Source of the DNA: CG1-02-35-72 sp045046885
GTDB lineage: Bacteria > Bacteroidota > Bacteroidia > Flavobacteriales > Flavobacteriaceae
Direction of reading: 5' to 3'
DNA: 64,000 bases
NCBI GenBank assembly: GCA_045046885.1
Contig: JASFYX010000018.1
Span: 1 to 64,000, forward strand
The notes under the pieces are model-generated. The model searched no databases. It worked only from the letters and a program-made list of their open reading frames with translations, and was not told where the DNA came from. The translations under genes and the position numbers were made by a program. Shown here in pieces: positions 54,940 to 62,961 of this stretch (position 1 is its first letter; every line of letters starts with the position of its first letter).

Positions 54940-56068
54940 CTTGATATAATTTTTTAACCGTTTGATACATCAATTCATTATCAGAATAAGTTAAACTATA
55001 ACAGGTCAATTTTTCAAACCAATCTAAAAACTGTTGGGCATTTTTGGGTAAAGGTGACAACCAAGAATCGGGGATAAGCTTTTGAAAAGCATCTTCTTTT
55101 TCTATTTCTTCAATTTTTAAACCTGAGTTTTTTTGATACTTAACGAACACCAAGGTTTTACAAGGCAAATGAGAAACAGCCTTTTCTTTAAGCGGTGATG
55201 CCACCAAATATCTAACCGATTTATTTATATAGGCTAAATCTATTTGCGGCGTTTTTTTTAATTTGGGAAAAATCGAATTTAAAACTTCCAACGCTTTTTC
55301 TTTAATAGAAATGGCGGCAGGAAAATAATAAATCTGCTTAGATTTAGCTTCAACAGGCACAAAATCGTCTGCAAAAAGCGTGTAACCTTGGGCTACCAAT
55401 AAAGCGGCTAAAGTACTTTTACCATTACCGGAGTCACCTAAAAACATCATATTTTTCTTACCATCGCTTAAAGCGGACGCATGAAAAACACCTATCCAAT
55501 CGCGTTCGGGTTTTTGATATAATTTTTCTACCAACTTCATAGAAAATTTTCCTTGAAAATAATGTATTTCATCAGCACACCAAGTCCCAACATAATCGCC
55601 ATCGGTTTTAAAAACTATTTTACGGTCGTTTAAAAACACTTCAAAATGATGATTGTGTTTTGAAATACCCTTTACTTCAAGGTGTTCAAATTTGGGATGA
55701 ATCAAAAAGGTCAGGTTTTCAGTTTGAAAATCGACTTTAAAACAGGTATTTTTAATTTGATAATATTTTGAAACGGCGGGGCTATCTGTGGATTTGAAAT
55801 CTAATTGGGTATCATCTTTGACTTCTTTTTTATTGAGCTCTTTAACCAGTTTTAAAACGGGCGGTAATAATACCTGGATTTCTTTTTCAGAAAAATTTAA
55901 AGTCTCTTTAATCCAGTTTTTAAGCACCCCATTTTTAGTCCCTTTAAAATATTGTTTGATAATTTGAGCTGTTTCAGGAGCCACCAAAACATAAGTGTTG
56001 GTGTTTTTAAACCATACAATGCTCTGATTATTTAAAGGTTTAATTAAAATAGCACTATTAATATCCAT
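54929..56068 (-). CDS. PqqD-like plus HPr-kinase-like fusion, cassette 1
   Basis: 379 residues. The first about 80 (ILIKPLNNQSIVWFKNTNTYVLVAPETAQII) look like a PqqD/RRE peptide-recognition fold. The rest resembles HPr kinase-like proteins: FHASALSDGKKNMMFLGDSG near 196, P-loop GDSGNGKST at 211-219, then LFADDFVPVE at 231-240 with the Asp pair. Such kinases modify lasso peptides in known clusters (paeninodin type), but no lasso cyclase or protease is present here. It lies between the small peptide and the nucleotidyltransferase, so peptide phosphorylation is inferred. Confidence 0.7.
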   Translation of the reverse strand: MDINSAILIKPLNNQSIVWFKNTNTYVLVAPETAQIIKQYFKGTKNGVLKNWIKETLNFSEKEIQVLLPPVLKLVKELNKKEVKDDTQLDFKSTDSPAVSKYYQIKNTCFKVDFQTENLTFLIHPKFEHLEVKGISKHNHHFEVFLNDRKIVFKTDGDYVGTWCADEIHYFQGKFSMKLVEKLYQKPERDWIGVFHASALSDGKKNMMFLGDSGNGKSTLAALLVAQGYTLFADDFVPVEAKSKQIYYFPAAISIKEKALEVLNSIFPKLKKTPQIDLAYINKSVRYLVASPLKEKAVSHLPCKTLVFVKYQKNSGLKIEEIEKEDAFQKLIPDSWLSPLPKNAQQFLDWFEKLTCYSLTYSDNELMYQTVKKLYQDDL

Positions 56069-56172
56069 AAGGTTAAGTAACCCTTAAAAGTAGTATTTAT
56101 TCTCTTTAAAAAGAAAATATCACACCAAATAAATGATGTGATATTTAATATAATGATTTGTATATGTTATAT

Positions 56173-56370
56173 CTAAAATTTAGGTGCACCTGGCCCACCT
56201 GACTGTGCTTGTGCCTTTTTAGGATTTAATATTATAAAAGTTGATAAGGCTGTTAAGGCCATATAGCGAGCCGCCTTTTGTATGGCTTCTTTTCTTGTGA
56301 TAAGTTCTGCTGAAGTTTCAACCCCTTTTACCACTTCGCTTTCTAATTGTTTTTTATTTTTCATTGTCAT
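56173..56370 (-). CDS. Small precursor-like peptide, cassette 1
   Basis: 65 residues: a charged N-terminus, then ITRKEAIQKAARYMALTALS and FIILNPKKAQAQS, which resembles a twin-arginine-like or Sec leader with an AQA cleavage site. The short tail is GGPGAPKF. The peptide in cassette 2 has the same TALSTFIILNPKKAQAQS run and a different tail (TPDNPGY). Near-identity in the leader and divergence in the tail is a precursor-peptide pattern. It starts 10 bases before the end of the T9SS-gene gap and 104 bases precede the kinase-like gene. Too short for a confident family call. Confidence 0.75.
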   Translation of the reverse strand: MTMKNKKQLESEVVKGVETSAELITRKEAIQKAARYMALTALSTFIILNPKKAQAQSGGPGAPKF

Positions 56371-56380
56371 TATTTCTTAT

Positions 56381-58102
56381 TTAGTACCACACTATTTTTT
56401 TACTCAAAGGCTTGCCATCTATTGTGGCTTTAACGAAATAAACACCTGTAGCCATATTAGGTACGGCAATATCTTGTTCTGTCCCTTTTATTAAAGAAGT
56501 TGTGAAGATAGATCTTCCTAAACTATCATAAATGACTATTGAACCTTTTTGTGTTACAGCTCCATACAATTTTAGATTATTGTTTTTTGGTGTTGCAATT
56601 AAAGTGTATTGAGACGTATTAAAGTCTTCTACAGCTAAAGTAGAAGCATTGTCTTGGGTATGCATATAAAAACGACCCGTACCCGACAAACTTGAACTTA
56701 AAGTAATCGTGTAAGATTTATCTGTGTTGTTAATTTCTGTAACGGTATTTAACAACTTATCTTCTAAAAATACTTTTTTACCGGTTGGTAAATCTGTTGC
56801 GGTAGCTTTAAAAGTAAGCTGAGCGCCGTTGCTTGCATCTATTCCAATAGGTATTACAGTCGTATCATAGCCAGTTTCGGGAACTACCTGTAAAGCAAAA
56901 GCCACACCGTTGTCTTGTACCAAATGAGTGTAAACATTAAACCCGGTATCCACAGCACCAAATCGTCCTGCGTCATAACCGGGGTCAAGCCCTAATGTTG
57001 TACCACTCATATATTTTATTTCGGTACTGCTTACAATACCTGAATTGTTATCAACTGATAAATTTATTGTAGGGATACCTGTGATAACCGTCTTTTGAAA
57101 ATTATTTCCAGAATGTGTTTGCATTCCTGTTGTAAAATTAAAAGTGGCTCCGCCCGCTTTAGATTTAATAAAAAATCCTTGTGCCGGAGGCATTGTATAA
57201 GCTGCAGATGCTTGATTAACCAAATCGTAAGAACTGGTGCCAGGATTCCAAACATATATAGCTACAAAAGAAGAATCCATATTAGCAGAATTCGTAGATA
57301 TAAAATTCGTAGCATTTGCATTTGAGTTAGCATACATAAATGACGTATATGGATTCCCAATTAAATTCCAACCTGTATTACCTACGGTAGCCGCAATACT
57401 ATCATCTCCTGTTTTTATGGCTCCTTTAAAAAGCACTGTCCCCGAGGCGTCCATTAAAATTTCGTACCCTTTACCAGCTGCAAAATTAGCTGATGTAGGA
57501 GGATTTGAGCCTCCTCCAGTCGTAAAGTGAAACCAAGTATCTACATCAATAGTCTTGGTATTATCGTAAGTTGCCATACTATAATCTGTACCACTAGTTG
57601 TCATGCTACCACCATTATCGGTAAAGAAATTGTTAACTTTTGAAAAGGCAAGCGGTGAAGCTATTAAATGCCAATTAGTACCACCTGTTAAGTACCTATT
57701 AAACCTATCGGTTCCTGAACCTCCCCCAATAGCACCAGCTATTACTGAACCAGTCCCGGTTGCATCAGAATTAACAGTTAAAATGGCATTATTTGTAAAA
57801 GTGCCATTTATTGTGAGACCACCACCTACATTTACATTTACATTTGCAGTAGCGTCAATTGTTAGGTTATTAGTTACAGCATTAGAAACCCCAATGTTTA
57901 CTGTTTGCCCTGCTAATATTGTCACATTATCACCACCTGTCGGTACTTGAGATGACGACCAATTTCCAGCTGTTGACCAAGCACCACTTGCTACATTAAA
58001 AGAAATGGCAATACTTGTTTTTTGACTCTTACCTGACTTGGTTTGTGCGAAACCGAAACCCGTTATAAAGAGCACTATTAAAAGTGTAGCTTTTTGTTTC
58101 AT
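56381..58102 (-). CDS. Secreted T9SS-sorted protein, cassette 1
   Basis: From the ATG at 58102 (an in-frame TTG lies at 58126) the protein has 573 residues: signal peptide ending near GFGFAQ, a repetitive beta-rich N-terminal region (about 35-120, NNLTIDATANVNVNVGGGLTINGTF), a jellyroll-like middle with WNLIGNPYTSFMYANSNANA, and a type A T9SS sorting domain over the last about 75 residues (IYDSLGRSIFTT ... GVYFVKATIDGK). It is first in cassette 1 and has a close paralog in cassette 2. Promoter with site B lies upstream. Confidence 0.85.
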   Translation of the reverse strand: MKQKATLLIVLFITGFGFAQTKSGKSQKTSIAISFNVASGAWSTAGNWSSSQVPTGGDNVTILAGQTVNIGVSNAVTNNLTIDATANVNVNVGGGLTINGTFTNNAILTVNSDATGTGSVIAGAIGGGSGTDRFNRYLTGGTNWHLIASPLAFSKVNNFFTDNGGSMTTSGTDYSMATYDNTKTIDVDTWFHFTTGGGSNPPTSANFAAGKGYEILMDASGTVLFKGAIKTGDDSIAATVGNTGWNLIGNPYTSFMYANSNANATNFISTNSANMDSSFVAIYVWNPGTSSYDLVNQASAAYTMPPAQGFFIKSKAGGATFNFTTGMQTHSGNNFQKTVITGIPTINLSVDNNSGIVSSTEIKYMSGTTLGLDPGYDAGRFGAVDTGFNVYTHLVQDNGVAFALQVVPETGYDTTVIPIGIDASNGAQLTFKATATDLPTGKKVFLEDKLLNTVTEINNTDKSYTITLSSSLSGTGRFYMHTQDNASTLAVEDFNTSQYTLIATPKNNNLKLYGAVTQKGSIVIYDSLGRSIFTTSLIKGTEQDIAVPNMATGVYFVKATIDGKPLSKKIVWY

Positions 58103-58139
58103 ATATTTTATTTTTAGTAGTATCAAGGGGTTAAGACCG

Positions 58140-58202
58140 CAATTATACTCATTTTAATACTGTTAACAAAATAAAATGGTGTGAATGACGCTTTTTTGTA
58201 TG
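58140..58202 (-). promoter_or_regulatory. Promoter of cassette 1 with shared upstream element (site B)
   Basis: On the minus strand CATACAAAAAA starts at 58202, followed by GC and GTCATTCACACCATTTT to 58173. This matches site A at 28 of 30 bases. TTTG lies at 58170-58167, the spacer is 19, and the -7-like box TATAATTG is at 58147-58140. The element starts 32 bases before -33, against 30 at A and 31 at C. Confidence 0.7.
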
Positions 58203-58280
58203 TAAATGGACAGTTTTTTTAATTCTTCACCATTCCATAATATAATTTCATTAGTTTCGCTTTCTTAATATTATTTTGTA

Positions 58281-59021
58281 TTGCTTTTATTTAAAAAGAA
58301 AAAAATTACTTTATCTCAAGTCTTTCCTAAAGGGTATACAGACATCCATTCTCATTTACTGCCGGGCATAGACGATGGGGCTAAAACATTAGAAGACAGT
58401 TTAAATCTTATTCGCCAATTTAAAACTTTTGGGGTGACAAACCTCATTACAACACCTCATGTTATGGGGCAAGTTTGGCCTAATACACCCGGAATAATTA
58501 ATCAGAAACTAGACACTTTAAAACAAGCCCTAAAAGATGAAGGGTTATCTGATATTAATATAAGTGCTGCGGCAGAATATTTATTAGATGATAATTTTAT
58601 CACCTTGATGAAAAGCAAAAAGCTCCTCACTTTAAAAGATAATTTGGTTTTGGTAGAACTCTCTTATTTTAATCCGCCAAGCCATTTATTTGAAATTTTA
58701 TTCGATATGCAAGTCGCTGGATACAAACCCGTTTTGGCACATCCTGAGCGTTATACCTTTTATCATAATGATGTTGAAAAATATGATACTTTAAAAAAGG
58801 CAGGTTGTTTATTTCAACTCAATTTACTCTCTCTTACCAAACACTATGGCGAGAAAGTAAAAGCTACAGCACATTACCTTTTAAAAACGGGTTATTACGA
58901 TTTTGCAGGTTCTGACGTGCATCATAAGCACCATTTAAAATTACTCGAAAAAATCGGTGATAAAAAAATCCAGCGTTGGTTGCAATCATTGTTAGAAAAG
59001 AATTTATTTTTCAAACCTTAA
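58281..59021 (+). CDS. CpsB/CapC-type PHP-domain tyrosine phosphatase
   Basis: 246 residues with a TTG start at 58281. The metal-binding PHP motif YTDIHSHLLPGIDDGAKTLEDS is near 21-40, then TTPHVMG, AAAEYLLDDNF, LAHPERYTFYHND near 154 and AGSDVHHKHH near 212. Such enzymes dephosphorylate bacterial tyrosine kinases of capsule systems. No Wzc-like kinase is nearby. It is divergent from cassette 1, which encodes a kinase-like protein. Confidence 0.85.
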   Translation: MLLFKKKKITLSQVFPKGYTDIHSHLLPGIDDGAKTLEDSLNLIRQFKTFGVTNLITTPHVMGQVWPNTPGIINQKLDTLKQALKDEGLSDINISAAAEYLLDDNFITLMKSKKLLTLKDNLVLVELSYFNPPSHLFEILFDMQVAGYKPVLAHPERYTFYHNDVEKYDTLKKAGCLFQLNLLSLTKHYGEKVKATAHYLLKTGYYDFAGSDVHHKHHLKLLEKIGDKKIQRWLQSLLEKNLFFKP

Positions 59022-59085
59022 CTCGTTCTCTACCAAAAAAGAGGGCTGATTAAAACCAGTTAAATCTTATTAATCTGAGTTATTG

Positions 59086-59664
59086 CTAATAATTTTCTTC
59101 TCTAAGTTGCATATAAGATTTCGGATGCAAGCAAGCCGGACAAACTTCTAACGCTTTTGCAGATTGATACACGTAACCACAATTTCTGCATTGCCACCAA
59201 ACTTTGCCTTCTTTTAGAAAAACCCTATCTTTTGATAAATTTTGAAGTAACTTTAAATAACGACGCTCATGTTCTGCTTCAACTTGTGCAATCATTCTAA
59301 AAGCGACAGCTATTTTAGAAAAACCTTCTTCTTTAGCTATTTCGGCAAAATGAGGATATAGGGTTGTCCATTCTTCGTTTTCGCCTTCGGCTGCAGCCTT
59401 TAAATTTTCTTTGGTTGTGCCAATTATTCCAGCTGGATAAGTTGCTGTAATTTCGGTTTCACCACCTTCTAAAAATTTAAAAAACCGTTTAGCGTGTTCT
59501 TTTTCTTGATTAGAAGTTTCCATAAAGATAGCGGCAATTTGTTCATAGCCTTCTTTTTTAGCCACTTTAGCAAAAAACTCATAACGATTTCTGGCTTGAG
59601 ATTCCCCTGCAAAAGATTTTAGCAGGTTTTGTTCTGTCTTTGTTCCTCTTAATGATTTTGTCAT
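59086..59664 (-). CDS. Rubrerythrin
   Basis: Peroxide-reducing diiron protein with rubredoxin tail, 192 residues. Four-helix domain with E...ExxH repeats (SFAGESQARNRYEFFAKVA, QEKEHAKRFFKFLEGGE, QVEAEHERRYLKLLQ) and a C-terminal rubredoxin-like Fe(Cys)4 site (CRNCGYVYQSAKALEVCPAC). The promoter region has a perfect 22-base AT-rich palindrome at 59690-59711. Confidence 0.92.
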   Translation of the reverse strand: MTKSLRGTKTEQNLLKSFAGESQARNRYEFFAKVAKKEGYEQIAAIFMETSNQEKEHAKRFFKFLEGGETEITATYPAGIIGTTKENLKAAAEGENEEWTTLYPHFAEIAKEEGFSKIAVAFRMIAQVEAEHERRYLKLLQNLSKDRVFLKEGKVWWQCRNCGYVYQSAKALEVCPACLHPKSYMQLREENY

Positions 59665-59689
59665 AATATTAAATTTTTAAAAGATTGAC

Positions 59690-59711
59690 TTTTAATTATA
59701 TATAATTAAAA
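59690..59711. promoter_or_regulatory. Perfect palindrome upstream of rubrerythrin
   Basis: A 22-base perfect inverted repeat whose half is TTTTAATTATA, lying 26-47 bases before the rubrerythrin ATG. It resembles the AT-rich boxes of PerR/Fur-family regulators, which commonly control rubrerythrin. Chance is possible in such AT-rich DNA. Confidence 0.45.
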
Positions 59712-59784
59712 ATATTTCTAAAATTAAACAGGTAAATGTTTATAAACTATGACTTTTGTTTGTTTTTAAAAATAAAAAACTCTC

Positions 59785-59825
59785 AAAAAAATAAAACCCC
59801 AACTACAATTTGTAATTGAGGTTTT
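59785..59825 (-). terminator. Terminator of tRNA-Leu
   Basis: On the minus strand a 15-base-pair stem (two G-U pairs), starting AAAACCTCAATTACA and with a 3-base loop, is followed by TTTT-A-TTTTTTT. It lies directly after the tRNA 3' end. Confidence 0.85.
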
Positions 59826-59829
59826 AAAG

Positions 59830-59911
59830 TACGGGCGGAGAGACTCGAACTCTCACACCTCGCGGCACTAGATCCTAAGTCTAGCGTGTCTACCAATTCC
59901 ACCACGCCCGC
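59830..59911 (-). tRNA. tRNA-Leu (anticodon UAG)
   Basis: 82 bases, cloverleaf with acceptor GCGGGCG/CGCCCGT, D-arm GGTAGAC, anticodon arm CTAGACTTAGGATCTAG (anticodon TAG), a variable arm as expected for a class II tRNA, and T-arm GAGAGTTCGAGTCTCTC. No CCA is encoded; the next base after discriminator A is C but not CCA. Confidence 0.95.
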
Positions 59912-60013
59912 ATTTATCTAAATAAGGGTGCAAATATACATAATACTTGTAAAAAGAAAAGTGCTAAACATATAATTTTATTACATTTGATTTTCAAATT
60001 TAGAACCCCAAAT

Positions 60014-61405
60014 ATGTCACACATTTCAACCTTTGTCCAAGAAAATAAAAGTCGATTTTTAGAAGAATTATTCGAACTTTTAAGAATTCCATCTATAAGT
60101 GCCGATAAAGCTTATAAAAAAGACGTTGCGAAAGCCGCCGAGTTTGTAAAAGAAGCCCTTTTAAAAGCAGGCTGTACCCAAGCCGAAGTCTGCAAAACAC
60201 CTGGTCTCCCCATTGTTTATGCCGAAAAATTTATCGATAAAAATCTACCAACTGTTTTAGTATATGGTCATTACGATGTACAACCTGCAGACCCTATTGA
60301 TTTATGGGATTCACCTCCTTTTGAGCCTGCTATAAAAAAAACAGATCGTCATCCTGACGGTGCTATTTTTGCCCGCGGCGCTTGCGACGATAAGGGACAA
60401 ATGTACATGCACGTTAAAGCCTTAGAATATATGACGGCTACTAATAATTTGACTTGTAATGTCAAGTTTATGATAGAAGGCGAAGAAGAAATAGGGTCAC
60501 CCAGTTTAGAGTGGTACGTCAAACGCAATCAAGAAAAATTAGCGAATGATGTCATTCTTATTTCTGATACGGGGATGGTGTCTAATAGCCAGCCCTCTAT
60601 TACGACAGGTTTACGCGGATTGAGTTATGTAGAGGTTGAAATAACAGGCCCTAATCGTGATTTACATTCGGGTTTATACGGAGGTGCGGTGGCCAATCCT
60701 ATAAATATTCTGACAAAAATGATTGCTTCTTTACAGGATGAAAATAACCATATTACCATTCCTGGATTTTATGACAAGGTAAAAGAATTAAGTGATAACG
60801 AGCGTTCCGAAATGGCCAAAGCACCCTTTTCTTTAGGCAACTATAAAAAAGCTATCGGTATAAACGACGTGTACGGCGAAAAAGGCTACACAACAAACGA
60901 ACGGAATTCTATCCGTCCTACCTTAGACATCAATGGTATTTGGGGAGGGTATACCGGCGAAGGTGCTAAAACTGTTATCCCTTCGAAAGCATTTGCTAAA
61001 ATATCTATGCGATTGGTACCCAATCAAAATCACGAAGTAATAACCGAGATGTTTACCAAACATCTTAAAGCTATTACGCCAAAATCTGTTACAATTAAAG
61101 TAACACCACATCACGGAGGCCTGCCTTATGTTACACCAACCAATAGTATTGGCTATCAAGCCGCATCTAAAGCGCTTAACGAAAGTTTTGGTGTAAAACC
61201 CATTCCTATTTATTCCGGTGGCAGTATTCCTATCGTAGCTCTTTTTGAAAATGAATTAAAAAGTAAATCTATTTTGATTGGTTTTGGCTTAGACAGCGAT
61301 GCCATCCATTCACCTAACGAACATTTTGGCGTTTTTAATTACCTTAAAGGGATAGAAACTATTCCGCTATTTTATAAATATTATGCCGATATGATGGCAG
61401 AATAG
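60014..61405 (+). CDS. M20-family dipeptidase
   Basis: Metallo-dipeptidase of 463 residues from ATG 60014 (the frame extends back to a TTG at 59987). Zinc ligands: His in VLVYGHYDVQPADP near 81, Asp/Glu in ARGACDDKGQMYMHVKALEYM near 116, EGEEEIGSPS near 150, and LISDTGM near 178; C-terminal His in GLDSDAIHSPNEHFGV near 437. Cleaves dipeptides in the cytoplasm. Confidence 0.9.
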   Translation: MSHISTFVQENKSRFLEELFELLRIPSISADKAYKKDVAKAAEFVKEALLKAGCTQAEVCKTPGLPIVYAEKFIDKNLPTVLVYGHYDVQPADPIDLWDSPPFEPAIKKTDRHPDGAIFARGACDDKGQMYMHVKALEYMTATNNLTCNVKFMIEGEEEIGSPSLEWYVKRNQEKLANDVILISDTGMVSNSQPSITTGLRGLSYVEVEITGPNRDLHSGLYGGAVANPINILTKMIASLQDENNHITIPGFYDKVKELSDNERSEMAKAPFSLGNYKKAIGINDVYGEKGYTTNERNSIRPTLDINGIWGGYTGEGAKTVIPSKAFAKISMRLVPNQNHEVITEMFTKHLKAITPKSVTIKVTPHHGGLPYVTPTNSIGYQAASKALNESFGVKPIPIYSGGSIPIVALFENELKSKSILIGFGLDSDAIHSPNEHFGVFNYLKGIETIPLFYKYYADMMAE

Positions 61406-61628
61406 ACCTATTTTTCCTGTTGGGTTTATAGTTTTATGCTATTTTACAAAGCTTAACCGCAAAGAACGCTAGGTTTTTCGCTAGGAACGCAAAGAATGTA
61501 GAATTGCTGTGAATTATAACATTTAACGTGTAACAAATAACTAATAACTGTTTTGCGTTCTAGGTTCTGTACTAAAATATTTGAAGTTTGTTTTTTGATA
61601 TTTATTTTTTGAACTGTAAAATTTCTGT

Positions 61629-62729
61629 TCAAAACCTAGGGTTTTTATATGTATTTACATGGTGTGTATACCAAGACTTATCTTTTAATTTTTTAAGGAG
61701 TTGTCTTCTTATATCTTTTCTATAACAAGCTTGAAAAATAGTTTTGGGATAACTAAATAAACGCGATAAAAGAAAAATACTATAATTTAAAAAGTAGTTC
61801 ATTTTTGGATAATTAATGCTCAACTTATACCTAAGCATTAATGTTTGTACAAAAAAGGAGCCCGAAATATTAAGATTTTCCACATCAAAAATATGCTGTA
61901 TCAATTTTAAATAGAGTGTTTTCCGATAATAATCGTACTTGTATTGTAAACAAGATTCTAAAACCCGTGGTTTCTGTTGTAATAAAAAACCATCGTATAA
62001 CTGACGGGGTGACACTTTTCCGTATAAATAGCCTTTGTCATTAATCTGAGTATTTAATATATTGTGAATAGCCTGATGCCTATATGACGGCACAAAAACA
62101 GTATTTACATTTTGTTTTTCTTTAAAAATAGTAGAATAATCAAGAGTTGTTTTATGGGAATTTAAAACTACTGCCCAATGGATTTCAATAGCAGCCAATT
62201 CTTTAGGATGTATCAACCTGGGGTAGTGTTTAGAACCATATTGCTTAGTTGAAATAAAAGTGCCCATAGGTTTATAGCCATTTTGAATGAGCAAATCCGC
62301 TACTCTTTTAATCTGATTTTCAGCTACAATAAAATCGATATCACCCACCATACGTTCACCAATATCAGCATACAAGTTTTCTAATAAATGAGCTGTTCCC
62401 TTTAAAAAAATTACCGTAATGTCTAGACTTCTTAATAAAAGACTAATTTTTTTAGCTTGTTTTATTACAGTTTTATTCCTCTCCCTATTCGAATGTGTTA
62501 TTTCTTCACAGTAAGCCACCAAATCTTGGGGTAAGAGATGTAATAATTTGGCGTATTTTAAATTTAAATAGACTGTCGGTAAAACCAAATGACCCGAGCT
62601 GACACTTACAATTTTAAACCAGCTAAAATTTTCTTGAGCTATGTAGTTTTGTAAACCAATCCGTCTATCGGGATATCGAGAAAGACTTAAACATATCCCA
62701 ATAAATTTTAAAGCCTGTTTATAGGTCAT
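61629..62729 (-). CDS. Nucleotidyltransferase-family protein (NTP_transf_5-like), cassette 2
   Basis: 366 residues, paralog of the protein at 53848: same MTYKQAL..IG.CLSL start, FLKGTAHL at 108-115, GERMVGDIDFIVAENQI at 124-140 and AIEIHWAV. The catalytic D-x-D pair (D130, D132) is kept. Five bases separate it from the small peptide gene. No HPr-kinase-like gene is present in this cassette, so either kinase activity is supplied in trans or is not needed. Confidence 0.75.
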   Translation of the reverse strand: MTYKQALKFIGICLSLSRYPDRRIGLQNYIAQENFSWFKIVSVSSGHLVLPTVYLNLKYAKLLHLLPQDLVAYCEEITHSNRERNKTVIKQAKKISLLLRSLDITVIFLKGTAHLLENLYADIGERMVGDIDFIVAENQIKRVADLLIQNGYKPMGTFISTKQYGSKHYPRLIHPKELAAIEIHWAVVLNSHKTTLDYSTIFKEKQNVNTVFVPSYRHQAIHNILNTQINDKGYLYGKVSPRQLYDGFLLQQKPRVLESCLQYKYDYYRKTLYLKLIQHIFDVENLNISGSFFVQTLMLRYKLSINYPKMNYFLNYSIFLLSRLFSYPKTIFQACYRKDIRRQLLKKLKDKSWYTHHVNTYKNPRF

Positions 62730-62734
62730 TTTAT

Positions 62735-62950
62735 TTAATACCCAGGATTATCGGGGGTAGATTGTGCTTGTGCCTTTTTAGGATTTAAAATGATAAAGGT
62801 AGACAAAGCCGTATAAACCACATACTTACTTGTTTTTATAAGGGATTCTTTACGGGTGATAAGATTTTTATCTTTTTGCTCTTCGACTCCCACTTCGACT
62901 CCGCTCAGTGTGACATTGCTCAGAGTGTCTTTATTATTCTTAATTTTCAT
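62735..62950 (-). CDS. Small precursor-like peptide, cassette 2
   Basis: 71 residues from the ATG at 62950 (the TTG at 62971 overlaps the upstream stop). Leader block ITRKESLIKTSKYVVYTALS and FIILNPKKAQAQS, then tail TPDNPGY. Against the cassette 1 peptide it shares the 18-residue run TALSTFIILNPKKAQAQS. Residues about 8-25 (DTLSNVTLSGVEVGVEEQ) are encoded by a dispersed palindromic repeat (62880-62931), explaining the longer N-terminus. Confidence 0.7.
   Translation of the reverse strand: MKIKNNKDTLSNVTLSGVEVGVEEQKDKNLITRKESLIKTSKYVVYTALSTFIILNPKKAQAQSTPDNPGY
62880..62931. repeat. Palindromic repeat inside the cassette 2 peptide gene
   Basis: Contains CACTTCGACTCCGCTCAGTG (62891-62910) with flanking CTTCGACTCC and GCTCAGAGTG. 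This is the common Bacteroidota CACTGAGCGGAGTCGAAGTG element, normally intergenic. It is read through in frame, adding about 17 residues before the hydrophobic leader. Confidence 0.75.
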
Positions 62951-62961
62951 TTTTTCTAAAA

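Noticed and set aside
59830..59911. tRNA-Leu as an integration site
   Set aside because: The flanking genes are rubrerythrin and dipeptidase, with no integrase and no duplicated tRNA 3' end nearby.
53848..62950. Lasso peptide cluster
   Set aside because: PqqD and HPr-kinase-like domains fit, but there is no asparagine-synthetase-like cyclase or transglutaminase-like protease, and the peptides have an exported-protein-like leader.
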